NCBI RefSeq assembly: GCF_001556105.1 | Contig: NZ_LSIF01000074.1 | Span: 1 to 64,000 of the forward strand | Source: Pseudoxanthomonas mexicana | GTDB taxonomy: Bacteria > Pseudomonadota > Gammaproteobacteria > Xanthomonadales > Xanthomonadaceae | Direction of reading: 5' to 3' | DNA: 64,000 bases | Shown: in pieces, positions 20,797 to 29,904 of the stretch | Numbering within the stretch: the first letter of the stretch is position 1 | Layout: each line of letters opens with the position of its first letter | Made by a program: the position numbers and the translations under genes | Notes under the pieces: generated by a model | Seen by the model: only the letters and a program-made list of their open reading frames with translations | What the model was told of the DNA's origin: nothing | The model's database searches: none

Positions 20797-23700
20797 ATGA
20801 ACGCGCGTATCCCCCGGATGCGCGCGTTTTTTATTGTCCTGCTGGCGGCAGCGACGTTGTTGGGCGGCTGCAAGCGCAACGAGACCGGGCAACTGCCGGA
20901 GGCCAGCGGCGAACCGATCAAGGCGCAGGCCGCCAAGGTGGACGGCTTCGCCCTGGTCGGCGCCTATCCCGACCAGCATGACGGCGACCTCGCCATCGCG
21001 CTGGAATTCAGCCGGCCGCTGGTGAGCTCGCAGGACTTCGACACGCTGCTGGTGGTGAAGGACGCCAATGGCGCGTCGGTGAAGGGCAGTTGGGTGCTGG
21101 ACGACAAGGGTCTGGTGCTGCGCTTCCCGTCGGTGGAGGCCGCCAAGGATTACGAGGTCACGCTGAAAGCCGGCCTGTCCGCCGCCGATGGCACGCGCCT
21201 GGGCAAGGACGACACCCGCAAGGTGCATACCGGTGAACTCGACCCGGCCGTCGGCTTCGCTTCGCAGGGCAGCGTGCTGCCGGCGCGCGAGAGTCGCGGC
21301 CTGCCGGTGGTGTCGATCAACGTGCCGGAAGTGGACGTGGAGTTCCTCCGCGTCACCGAAAAGCAGCTGCCGACGTTCTTCGCCGAGTACCAGCGCGGCG
21401 GCCGTCGCGGCAGCTGGGATCTCGACAGCGAGTACGGCGACAGCACGCCGCTGGGCAAGCTGGCCGAACCGGTCTACCTCAATCGCTTCGTGCTGGGCGG
21501 CAAGCCCAACGAGCGCATGCTGACCTACCTGCCGATCCAGGACATCCGCGAGTTGCAGGATCCCGGCCTGTACTTCGCGGTGATGAAGCGCACCGGCAAG
21601 TTCGCCGGCGAATTCGAGACCGCCTTCTTCACCGTCAGCGACATCGGCCTGCACACGCGTGCGTACAAGGACAAGCTGTTCGTCCACACCGCGTCGCTGC
21701 AGGACGGATCGGCGACGGGCAGCGTCGACCTGAAGGTGCTGGACGCGCGTGGCGAAACCATCCTGACCGGCAAGACCGACGGCAATGGCAATGCGCTGTT
21801 GAACTACACGCTGGACGCCGGCCATGTGCTGGTCGCCACGCGCGGCAAGGACGTGTCGATGCTGCCGTTCAACCAGCCGGCACTCGATCTGTCCGAGTTC
21901 GCCGTCGCCGGCCGCGAGCAGGCGTGGTTCGACGTGTTCGCCTGGTCGGGTCGCGACCTGTACCGCCCCGGCGAGACGGTGCGTATCTCCGCGCTGCTGC
22001 GCGACAACGACGGCAAGCCGGTGCCGGCACCGAAGCAGGGCGGCGGCCAGCCCGTCTTCCTGCGCCTGAAGCAGCCCGACGGCAAGGTCTTCCGCGAAAC
22101 GCGTCTGCAGCCCGGCGCGCAAGGCTATTTCAGTTTCGAGCAGACGATCCCGGTGGAAGCGCCGACGGGCCGCTGGCAGGTCGAGTTCCGCACCGATCCG
22201 GCGAGCAAGGAAGCGGTGCAGGGCATGACGCTGCGCATCGAGGAGTTCCTGCCCGAGCGCATGAAGCTGGACCTGGACGCATCGCCGGTGCTGAAACCGG
22301 GCCAGCCGCTGAAGCTCAAGGCGACCGCCGCCTACCTGTACGGCGCGCCCGCCGGCGGCAACCGCTTCACCGCCAAGTTGGCGGTGGCGGTGGAACAGCA
22401 TCCGCTGGAACAACTTCCCGGCTATTTCTTCGGCGATCCGACGATGGAGCTGCCGAAGGAAGCGAAGGACATCATCGATACCACGCTGGCCGACAACGGC
22501 GTGCTGGAAGAAGACATCGCGCTGCCCGCGGAAGCCAAGCCGCGCAGCCCGATCGCCGCGATCGTGTCCGGTAGCGTGTACGAGACCGGCGGCCGCACGG
22601 TGAACCGCACGCTCAAGCGCGTGGTGTGGCCGGCCGCCGCGCTGGTCGGCATCCGCCCGCTGTTCGACGACAAGGACGGCGCCGATGCCAACGCGAACGC
22701 GGGCTTCGAGGTGGTGCGCATGGACGCCGCCGGCAAGCCGCAGCCCGGCAAGGGCCTGAAGGCTACGCTGGTGCGCGAACTGCGCGACTACCACTGGAAC
22801 CATTCGGACGACGGCGGCTGGGACTACGACTTCACCCGCCGCTTCGAGAACAAGGAAACGCGCACGCTGGATGTCGGCACGGGCGCGTCGAAGATCGACT
22901 TCCCGGTGGAGTGGGGCGAGTACCGGCTGGACGTGTTCGATCCCGCCACCGGCCTGACCACACGCTATCCGTTCCGGGCCGGCTGGAGCTGGGACGACCA
23001 GAACCGCGGGCTGGATGCGCGCCCCGACAAGGTCAAGCTGTCGCTCGACAGGACCGGCTACAAGGCGGGCGACACGCTGAAGGTCACCGTCACCCCGCCG
23101 CATGCCGGCAAGGGCCTGCTGATGGTCGAGAGCGACCGCATGCTGTACGTGCAGGCGATCGACGTCAAACCCGGCAGCACGTTCTCGATTCCGGTCACCA
23201 AGGACTGGGAGCGCCACGACGTCTACGTCACCGCGCTGGTATTCCGTGGTGGTTCCGCGCCCAGCAAGATCACGCCGGCGCGCGCCGTGGGCGTCGCGCA
23301 CGTGCCGATGGACCGTCGCGACCGGCGCGTCGCCGTCGGCCTGTCGGTACCGAAGCAGATGCGTCCGGAGCAGAACCTGCCGGTCGTCGTCAGCGTGCCC
23401 CAGTTGGCCGGACAAGTGGCGCACGTCACCGTATCCGCCGTCGATGTTGGCATCCTCAACATCACCCGCTTCCCGGTGCCGGATGCGAATGCGCAGTTCT
23501 TCGCGCAACGCAGGCTGGGCGTCGATGCCTACGACATCTATGGCCGCGTGATCGAAAGTTTCGAAGGCGGCAGCGCGAAGATGCGTTTCGGTGGTGACAT
23601 GGCCTTGGCGGCTTTGCCGCAGGCCAAGCGACCCACCTCGCGCGTGCGGACCGTGGACCTGTTCTCCGGTCCGGTCAAGCTGGACGGCAAGGGCAATGCG

Positions 23701-25716
23701 CGCGTCGCGCTGAAGGTGCCGGACTTCAACGGCACGCTGCGCGTGTCGGCGCTGGTCTACTCGGACACGCGCTACGGCAACCGCGATCGCGAAACCGTCG
23801 TGCGCGCGCCGATCGTGGCCGAAGCCAGCCTGCCGCGCGTGCTGGCGCCGGGCGACAGGAGCACGGTGACGCTGGATGTGCAGAACTTCACCGGCAAGGC
23901 CGGTGCGTTCAAGGTGCTGGTGAACGGCGAAGGTCCGCTCAACATCGGCGAAGGCAGCAAGACCGCCGACCTGTCGGTGGACGCCAAGCGCACGCTGACG
24001 TTCCCGATCACCGCGGGCGAGGGCTACACCACGGCGCAGGTACGCGTACGCGTCGAGGGCAACGGCTTCAAGGTCGACCGCCGGTACGACGTGCCGGTGC
24101 GCGCCGGCTGGCCGGCGGTGTTGCGCTCGCGCACGCAGGTGCTGGACAGCCTGGTGCCGGTGGAGATGGGCGCGGGCTTCGCCGACGGGTTGATGCCGGG
24201 CTCGGTGACCGCGCGCATGACGGTCAGTGCGCTGCCGCCGATCCCGTTCGCCAGTGCGTTGAAGGGCGCGCTGGAATATCCGTACGGGTGCGCCGAGCAG
24301 ACCACCAGCAAGGGCTACGCCGCGCTGGAACTGGATGACGCCACGGCGAAGCTGCTCGGCATCGACGGACTGGAGGTGAAGAAGCGCCGCGAGCGCATGG
24401 AAGGCGCGTTCGGGCGGCTGGCGTCGATGCAGGTGTCGAACGGCCACTTCTCGATGTGGGGCGACGACGATTACGTCAACCCGGGCCTGACGCCGTACAT
24501 CGCCGAGTTCCTGCTGGATGCGCGCGAAGGCGGCTTCGCCGTGCCGGATACGGTGCTGCAGAAGGCGCTGACCCGCCTCAACGAGGATCTGCTGGCGGGT
24601 GGCGCGCAGTTCTATGGCTACGACCGGCGCGACCACCTCAAGTTCGCCAACCAGGCCTACGCCGGTTACGTGCTGGCCCGCGTCAATCGCGCACCGCTGG
24701 GTACGCTGCGCGCGCTGTACGACAACGAACGTGGCAAGACGCTGACCGGCCTGCCGCTGGTGCACCTTGGCATCGCGCTGTCGCTGCAGGGCGACAAGAC
24801 GCGCGGCGCGAAAGCGATCGCGGAAGGCTTCGCCAAGACCGGTGACCGCCCGGAATACCTTGGCGATTACGGCACGCGGTTGCGCGACGACGCGCTGATG
24901 ATCGCGCTGGTGCACGAGCGCAAGCTGGCCAAGCCGGAGTACGACCGCCGTGCGATCTCGCTGGGCCGCGAACTGGATGCCCGCCGCAACAGCGGCTGGA
25001 TGTGGCTCAGCACGCAGGAGCAGGTGGCGCTGGCCCGACTGGGCAAGGCGCTGATGGTCGACCAGAAGAAGCTGGTGTCCGGTCAGTGGACCGTTGGCGG
25101 TGACGCCGAGGCGATTGCACCGGTGCGGCTGTTCGGCCGCAGCGTCGACCATGCGTCGCTCGCACGTGGCCTGCGCTTCACGCCGGAGGGTTTGCCGCCG
25201 CTGTACGCGTCGCTGGACGTCGCCGGCATTCCGCGCAGCGCACCGGCTCCGGACGATCGACAGATCGGCATCGAGCGCCGCTACTACACGACCGATGGCC
25301 AGGAGTGGAAGGGCGGCACGCTGAAGGAAGGCGAGGCGCTGATCGTGCGCGTCGGCATCACCGCCAACGTCGCGATCCCGGATGCGCTGTTCACCGACCT
25401 GCTGCCGGCCGGCCTGGAGATCGAGAACTTCAATCTGGGCGATGCCAAGCAATGGGCGGACGTCGTGGTCGACGGCATATCAATCAGCGATCGCGGCGGA
25501 GCGGCGGACGTGAAGCACGAAGAGTTCCGCGACGACCGTTATGTCGCCGCGCTGAAGCTGGATCGGCGCAATACCGCCAAGCTGTTCTACCTGGTTCGTG
25601 CCGTCACGCCGGGCACGTACACCGTGCCGCCCTCGCTGGTGGAGGACATGTACCGTCCGGACATCCGCGGCGTCGGCAGGGCCTCGCCGGCGACGATCAC
25701 GGTGGTGCAGCCGTGA
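20797..25716 (+). CDS. Alpha-2-macroglobulin family lipoprotein (YfhM-type)
   Basis: A 1639-residue periplasmic lipoprotein that would trap proteases. The signal peptide ends in the lipobox LLGGC (Cys near residue 26). The thioester motif is kept, CAEQ at C1165-Q1168 in YPYGCAEQTTSKGYAA, close to the position in the 1653-residue E. coli protein. Macroglobulin and bait-region parts precede it; the alpha-helical thioester domain and a receptor-like domain follow. The start ATG at 20797 has a good aaagga Shine-Dalgarno; the next Met (20818) has none. A strong terminator hairpin covers codons 2-11. The partner gene pbpC is downstream, as in E. coli, though separated by one small gene. Confidence 0.93.
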   Translation: MNARIPRMRAFFIVLLAAATLLGGCKRNETGQLPEASGEPIKAQAAKVDGFALVGAYPDQHDGDLAIALEFSRPLVSSQDFDTLLVVKDANGASVKGSWVLDDKGLVLRFPSVEAAKDYEVTLKAGLSAADGTRLGKDDTRKVHTGELDPAVGFASQGSVLPARESRGLPVVSINVPEVDVEFLRVTEKQLPTFFAEYQRGGRRGSWDLDSEYGDSTPLGKLAEPVYLNRFVLGGKPNERMLTYLPIQDIRELQDPGLYFAVMKRTGKFAGEFETAFFTVSDIGLHTRAYKDKLFVHTASLQDGSATGSVDLKVLDARGETILTGKTDGNGNALLNYTLDAGHVLVATRGKDVSMLPFNQPALDLSEFAVAGREQAWFDVFAWSGRDLYRPGETVRISALLRDNDGKPVPAPKQGGGQPVFLRLKQPDGKVFRETRLQPGAQGYFSFEQTIPVEAPTGRWQVEFRTDPASKEAVQGMTLRIEEFLPERMKLDLDASPVLKPGQPLKLKATAAYLYGAPAGGNRFTAKLAVAVEQHPLEQLPGYFFGDPTMELPKEAKDIIDTTLADNGVLEEDIALPAEAKPRSPIAAIVSGSVYETGGRTVNRTLKRVVWPAAALVGIRPLFDDKDGADANANAGFEVVRMDAAGKPQPGKGLKATLVRELRDYHWNHSDDGGWDYDFTRRFENKETRTLDVGTGASKIDFPVEWGEYRLDVFDPATGLTTRYPFRAGWSWDDQNRGLDARPDKVKLSLDRTGYKAGDTLKVTVTPPHAGKGLLMVESDRMLYVQAIDVKPGSTFSIPVTKDWERHDVYVTALVFRGGSAPSKITPARAVGVAHVPMDRRDRRVAVGLSVPKQMRPEQNLPVVVSVPQLAGQVAHVTVSAVDVGILNITRFPVPDANAQFFAQRRLGVDAYDIYGRVIESFEGGSAKMRFGGDMALAALPQAKRPTSRVRTVDLFSGPVKLDGKGNARVALKVPDFNGTLRVSALVYSDTRYGNRDRETVVRAPIVAEASLPRVLAPGDRSTVTLDVQNFTGKAGAFKVLVNGEGPLNIGEGSKTADLSVDAKRTLTFPITAGEGYTTAQVRVRVEGNGFKVDRRYDVPVRAGWPAVLRSRTQVLDSLVPVEMGAGFADGLMPGSVTARMTVSALPPIPFASALKGALEYPYGCAEQTTSKGYAALELDDATAKLLGIDGLEVKKRRERMEGAFGRLASMQVSNGHFSMWGDDDYVNPGLTPYIAEFLLDAREGGFAVPDTVLQKALTRLNEDLLAGGAQFYGYDRRDHLKFANQAYAGYVLARVNRAPLGTLRALYDNERGKTLTGLPLVHLGIALSLQGDKTRGAKAIAEGFAKTGDRPEYLGDYGTRLRDDALMIALVHERKLAKPEYDRRAISLGRELDARRNSGWMWLSTQEQVALARLGKALMVDQKKLVSGQWTVGGDAEAIAPVRLFGRSVDHASLARGLRFTPEGLPPLYASLDVAGIPRSAPAPDDRQIGIERRYYTTDGQEWKGGTLKEGEALIVRVGITANVAIPDALFTDLLPAGLEIENFNLGDAKQWADVVVDGISISDRGGAADVKHEEFRDDRYVAALKLDRRNTAKLFYLVRAVTPGTYTVPPSLVEDMYRPDIRGVGRASPATITVVQP
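20800..20832 (+). terminator. Textbook terminator hairpin within the 5' coding end of the macroglobulin gene
   Basis: 13-bp stem (20800-20812 with 20816-20828, one T.G pair), loop CCC, and six T at 20827-20832. It lies 108 bases after the gyrA stop and would stop gyrA transcripts, but it begins directly after the ATG of the next gene and encodes part of its signal peptide. A message start between gyrA and 20790 would have to read through it, so translation-coupled attenuation is possible. Confidence 0.75.
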
Positions 25717-25759
25717 TGACGGCGCGAGTCCGAACACAGCCGGGGAACACGGTAGGATC

Positions 25760-26164
25760 ATGAAACACCGGCGACTGCGGGCGGCCTACGTTGTGTTCGG
25801 GTTTGCCCCGGTGAGCTACCTGTTCTGCTGGCTGTGCCGAAGAGGGGTCTACGACTTGTTCGAGGCGGTCGTGATCGTGGTGGCAGCATTCTGTCTGGCA
25901 GGAATGGCGCTGGCGTGCGTCGTTCCGTTGCCTGCCAGGGGGCGAACCTACTGGCCTGTCGCCGCCCTCTTGGCATTGATCGCGGTCGGCCTGTCATCGA
26001 TGGCGCTCTTGAGTTTGATTTCATTCGGTAGACGTATCGATGCGACCTTTCTCAATGCAATGCACCTGGGCTGGTCCTGCATCGCACCTGCGCTGATTGC
26101 CTTTCATTTCATCTTCCGAGCACAGGACATCAGTGCGATGGAAGACGGCCAAGCTGCTGCATGA
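25760..26164 (+). CDS. Small four-helix membrane protein of unknown function
   Basis: A 134-residue protein with four hydrophobic stretches (about 8-26, 31-53, 62-86 and 94-116), a short basic N-terminus (MKHRRLR) and a polar tail. The start ATG at 25760 lies 43 bases after the macroglobulin stop; the stop overlaps the pbpC ATG (ATGA), so it is coupled to pbpC. Its base composition is visibly less GC-rich than both neighbours, suggesting a separate origin. I do not recognise a family. Its position between two partner genes suggests an envelope role. Confidence 0.65.
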   Translation: MKHRRLRAAYVVFGFAPVSYLFCWLCRRGVYDLFEAVVIVVAAFCLAGMALACVVPLPARGRTYWPVAALLALIAVGLSSMALLSLISFGRRIDATFLNAMHLGWSCIAPALIAFHFIFRAQDISAMEDGQAAA

Positions 26165-28518
26165 GCGATGTCGAGCCGCGCCGGACGCAACTACTGAAGG
26201 CACTGCGTTGGACGACCGTTGTCGGGCTGCTTACCCTGCTCGCGCTGGATCTTGCCTTCCCGCCACCGCTGCCGAAGACCCGCGACACCAGCACGCTGGT
26301 GGTCGCGCGCGACGGCACGCCGCTGCGCGCCTTCGCCGACCGCGATGGCGTATGGCGCTATCCGGCTACGCCTGACACGGTGTCGCCGCTCTACCTGCAG
26401 GCGCTGCTGAACTATGAAGACCGCTGGTTCTGGAAACATCCAGGCGTCAATCCGTGGGCGTTGATGCGCGCGGCCGGCCAGTTCGTCCGCCATGGGCGCG
26501 TGGTGTCCGGCGGCTCCACGTTGACCATGCAGGTCGCGCGCATGCTGGACCGCCACTCGCGCACGCCATGGGGCAAGGCCAAGCAGATGCTGCGCGCGGT
26601 GCAGCTGGAAGCGCACCTGTCCAAGCGCGAGATCCTGACGCTCTACCTGGAGCGCGCCCCGTTCGGCGGCACGATCGAAGGCGTGGAGGCGGCCAGTTGG
26701 GCCTACCTCGGCAAGCCGGCCGCGCGGCTGTCGCACGCCGAGGCTGCGCTGCTCGCAGTGCTGCCGCAATCGCCCAGCCGGCTGCGTCCGGACCGTCATC
26801 CGGACGCCGCGCGCACCGCCCGCGACAAGGTGTTGCAACGCATGGCCGATCTCGGCGTCTGGTCGAAGGCCGACGTCGACGATGCCCGCATCGAACCCGT
26901 CGTCGCCCGCAGCCTGCAGGCGCCGCTGAGCGCCGCGCTGCTGGCCGAGCGCCTGCGTCGCCAGCAGCCGCGCGCATCGCGCATCATGTCAACAATCGAT
27001 GCAGGTTTGCAGCGCACGCTGGAAGAGCGTGTGCACGGCTACTTCTCCACGCTGCCCGCGCGCACGTCCGCCGCACTGCTGGTGGTCGACAACGCCACGA
27101 TGGAAGCGCGCGCCTACGTCGGCTCGGTGGCGTTCGGGGATCGCGAGCGGTTGGGCCACGTCGACATGGTGCAGGCATGGCGGTCGCCGGGCTCCACGCT
27201 GAAGCCGTTCCTGTACGGACTGGCGCTGGACGATGGACTGATCCATTCGGAGAGCCTGCTCATCGATGCACCACAGTCGTTCGGCGGCTACCGGCCAGGC
27301 AATTTCGATGCGGCCTTCAATGGCCCGGTCAGCGCGGCCGATGCGCTGCGCCTGTCGCTCAACGTGCCGGCCGTGGACCTGCTGGATCGCGTCGGCCCGG
27401 CTCGGTTCTCCGCACGATTGGCGAACAACAGCCTGGTGCTGCGCTATCCGCGCGGCGCACAGCCGAACCTGTCGCTGATCCTCGGTGGCACCGGTGCGCG
27501 GCTGGAAGACCTGGTGGGTGCGTATGCAGGCTTGAACCGCGGCGGACTGTCGGGCCGCGTGCGCTACACGGCGCAGGATCCGATATCGGACCGTCGCCTG
27601 CTGTCGCCGGGCGCCGCGTGGATCATCCGCGAGGTGCTGGAGGCGCATCCGCGCCCCGGCTATGGCAGTGGCGTGCTGGATACCGGCAACCGCCCCCGCG
27701 TGGCGTGGAAGACCGGCACCAGCTACGGCTTCCGCGATGCCTGGGCGCTCGGCAGCACGCGCCGCTACACGGTCGGCGTGTGGGTGGGTCGGCCGGATGG
27801 CACGCCGCTGCCTGGCCAATACGGCGCGGTCACCGCATTGCCGCTGATGTTCGAAGTGATCGACAGCCTGCCGCGCGCGCAGGGCGATGCCGGTCCGATA
27901 CCGCCGCCGGCCGACGTGGCCGGACACACGATCTGCTGGCCGTTGGGGACGCTGGCGGAAGGCGAGTCTCCTTCGTTGTGCCAGCGCAAGCGCGATGCCT
28001 GGACGCTGGGCGGCAACGTGCCACCGACCTTCGCCGAACGCGACGCACGGCTGTGGAGTGCCGGCCGCGAGCGTTTCGAGGTGGATGCGCGCACCGGCCT
28101 GCGCCTGTCGGGCGAGTGCTCGCGCCCACACGAGGCACGCGGCACCGAGATCGCCCGTTGGCCGGCACTGGCGTCACCGTGGCTGCCGGCACGCGAACGC
28201 ACGGCGTCGCGCCTGCCGCCGCTGTCGCCGGACTGCCAGCCCGACGGCCGCGATGCGGCCGAGGAATTGCGCATCGATGGGCTCAATGAGCTTGCCACGC
28301 TGGCTCGCGCGCCCGGCAGTGAACACGGCGTGCGCCTGCAACTGCGCGCACTCGGCACCGACACGCGCGTGCAGTGGCTGCTGGACGGTCGCTGGATCGC
28401 GGAGACGCGCGGCGCGCAGGCGTTCCAGCAGGACTTCGTGGAGACCGGCGACCACCAGCTCACCGCACTCGCCGACAGCGGCGCGTGGGCAAGAGTGCGG
28501 TTCAAGGTGTTGCGCTGA
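26161..28518 (+). CDS. pbpC: Penicillin-binding protein 1C
   Basis: A 785-residue bifunctional peptidoglycan synthase. An N-terminal anchor helix (about 16-33) is followed by the transglycosylase domain (E86 in NYEDRWFWKHPG; later GGSTLTMQVARML), then the transpeptidase domain with S345-T-L-K348 (SPGSTLKPF), S399-L-N401 and K517-T-G519, and the BiPBP_C domain specific to PBP1C at about 690-785. In E. coli pbpC is next to the alpha-2-macroglobulin gene; the pairing is thought to repair the wall when a host protease breaches the envelope. Confidence 0.95.
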   Translation: MSDVEPRRTQLLKALRWTTVVGLLTLLALDLAFPPPLPKTRDTSTLVVARDGTPLRAFADRDGVWRYPATPDTVSPLYLQALLNYEDRWFWKHPGVNPWALMRAAGQFVRHGRVVSGGSTLTMQVARMLDRHSRTPWGKAKQMLRAVQLEAHLSKREILTLYLERAPFGGTIEGVEAASWAYLGKPAARLSHAEAALLAVLPQSPSRLRPDRHPDAARTARDKVLQRMADLGVWSKADVDDARIEPVVARSLQAPLSAALLAERLRRQQPRASRIMSTIDAGLQRTLEERVHGYFSTLPARTSAALLVVDNATMEARAYVGSVAFGDRERLGHVDMVQAWRSPGSTLKPFLYGLALDDGLIHSESLLIDAPQSFGGYRPGNFDAAFNGPVSAADALRLSLNVPAVDLLDRVGPARFSARLANNSLVLRYPRGAQPNLSLILGGTGARLEDLVGAYAGLNRGGLSGRVRYTAQDPISDRRLLSPGAAWIIREVLEAHPRPGYGSGVLDTGNRPRVAWKTGTSYGFRDAWALGSTRRYTVGVWVGRPDGTPLPGQYGAVTALPLMFEVIDSLPRAQGDAGPIPPPADVAGHTICWPLGTLAEGESPSLCQRKRDAWTLGGNVPPTFAERDARLWSAGRERFEVDARTGLRLSGECSRPHEARGTEIARWPALASPWLPARERTASRLPPLSPDCQPDGRDAAEELRIDGLNELATLARAPGSEHGVRLQLRALGTDTRVQWLLDGRWIAETRGAQAFQQDFVETGDHQLTALADSGAWARVRFKVLR

Positions 28519-28521
28519 CGA

Positions 28522-29268
28522 TCAGCGGTAGTGGGCGAGGAATTCGCCCAGCGACGTGGCGTCGGGTACCAGCAGGCTCATCAGGGCACCGGCCAGCAGC
28601 AGGGACAGCGTCGCGGCGACGAACGGCTTGACCGTGTGCCGCAGTGTGGTCGAAAGCCAGTCGGCGTCGACGGGCGGACGTTTCAGGCGCTGGTAGAGAC
28701 CGGCCGACAGGGCCGCATCCAGTGCGAGTTCCGCCAACAGCGCGGGCGCGATCCAGATCACCCAGAACACCGCGAGCAGCGCGCCTCCCAGCAGCACCAT
28801 CACCAGGACGACGGGCAAGGACTCGTCGGCATCGAGGGAGTCGTCCAGCGACGGCAATTCGATCGACGGCGGCGTCGGATCGAGTGAGGCGAACGATGCG
28901 GGCGTCGCCGGGGCATCGAAGGAAGCGCTGGCGCCACCGCCGCCGGAATCACCGCCCGTTCCCTGCCAATCGCTCCTTCCGGAGGCGGGTGTCGATGACG
29001 CATCGCCGCCATCGGGCACGCCCAGATCCCATTCGCGATGGCGCCGCCAGATCCAGACCAGGCCGAGGAATGCGCCATAGGCGATCAGTACGCAGACCGG
29101 ATACCGCAGCCACAGCGCCTCCATGCCGGCTGCCGACAACACCACCGAGGCGAGGAACCCGGTGGCGGCGGTCAGCAGCACGAGCAGGCTCATCTGCAGC
29201 CGCGGCACGCTGACCCGTGTCGCGGCCAGCGCCCTCAATGCGTCATGCGATCCGTCGCGACGCGGCAT
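28522..29268 (-). CDS. Membrane protein of unknown function
   Basis: A 248-residue protein. Hydrophobic helices at about 26-47 and 54-72, a long low-complexity Gly/Ser/Asp/Pro linker (about 80-140), then further helices at about 150-180 and 212-235. The linker is acidic and rich in Ser and Gly. The stop lies three bases from the pbpC stop (convergent), and the gene follows the peroxiredoxin gene after three bases on the same strand. No family recognised. Confidence 0.65.
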   Translation of the reverse strand: MPRRDGSHDALRALAATRVSVPRLQMSLLVLLTAATGFLASVVLSAAGMEALWLRYPVCVLIAYGAFLGLVWIWRRHREWDLGVPDGGDASSTPASGRSDWQGTGGDSGGGGASASFDAPATPASFASLDPTPPSIELPSLDDSLDADESLPVVLVMVLLGGALLAVFWVIWIAPALLAELALDAALSAGLYQRLKRPPVDADWLSTTLRHTVKPFVAATLSLLLAGALMSLLVPDATSLGEFLAHYR

Positions 29269-29271
29269 GCG

Positions 29272-29751
29272 TCAGCCGAGCTGTTCCAGCATGTGTTCCG
29301 CACCGGACACCTTGTACTCGCCCGGCGCTTCGACGAACACGTGCTTCACCACGCCGTCCTCCGCGTACAGCGCGAAACGCTTGGCGCGCACGCCCATGCC
29401 GTAGGCACTGGCGTCCATCTCCAGGCCGAGCGCCTTGGCCAGGTCGGCGTTGCCGTCGGCCAGCATCTGCAGGCCGTCCGGCACCTGCTGGGTCTGGCCC
29501 CAGGCCTGCATGACGAAGGGATCGTTGACCGAGACGCAGAAGACCTCGATGCCGCGGCTGCGGAAGTCGTCGAAATGCTGCACGTAGCTGGGCAGGTGCT
29601 TCTCCGAGCAGGTCGGGGTGAATGCGCCGGGCACGGCGAACAGCACCGCCTTGCGGCCGTCGAACAGGGCGGCGGTATCCACCGTCTCGACGCCCTCGCG
29701 GATGCGCTTGAGGTTCACTTCAGGGATGCGCTCGCCAATCTGGATACTCAT
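29272..29751 (-). CDS. Peroxiredoxin, Prx5 type
   Basis: A 159-residue cytosolic thiol peroxidase. The peroxidatic Cys48 lies in PGAFTPTCSEKHLP, the signature of the Prx5/AhpE-like group, and no second conserved Cys is seen, so it is probably resolved by glutathione/glutaredoxin. Further family blocks are CVSVNDPFVMQAW and GMGVRAKRFALY. The start is the ATG at 29751; open sequence beyond it lies antisense to cbpA. It is divergent from cbpA and probably cotranscribed with the membrane protein gene after it. Confidence 0.93.
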   Translation of the reverse strand: MSIQIGERIPEVNLKRIREGVETVDTAALFDGRKAVLFAVPGAFTPTCSEKHLPSYVQHFDDFRSRGIEVFCVSVNDPFVMQAWGQTQQVPDGLQMLADGNADLAKALGLEMDASAYGMGVRAKRFALYAEDGVVKHVFVEAPGEYKVSGAEHMLEQLG

Positions 29752-29904
29752 GGAACTGCCTTGTGTGGGGAATTCGGTCCAGTGTAACGCGCCGTCGTCA
29801 CGCCACCGTGACCTTCCGGGTCGACGCCGCCCGCAGCGCCGGCGATTAGAATGGACGTACCGCGCGCGCCAGGACGCAGCGCCCCGAATGACGGCGGAGA
29901 TCGT

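Noticed and set aside
20734..25452. A minus-strand open frame of over 1500 codons opposite the alpha-2-macroglobulin gene
   Set aside because: It is a mirror of high-GC codon usage in the plus-strand gene, has a His/Arg/Gln-rich composition without domains, and the plus strand carries a clear lipoprotein signal and thioester motif.
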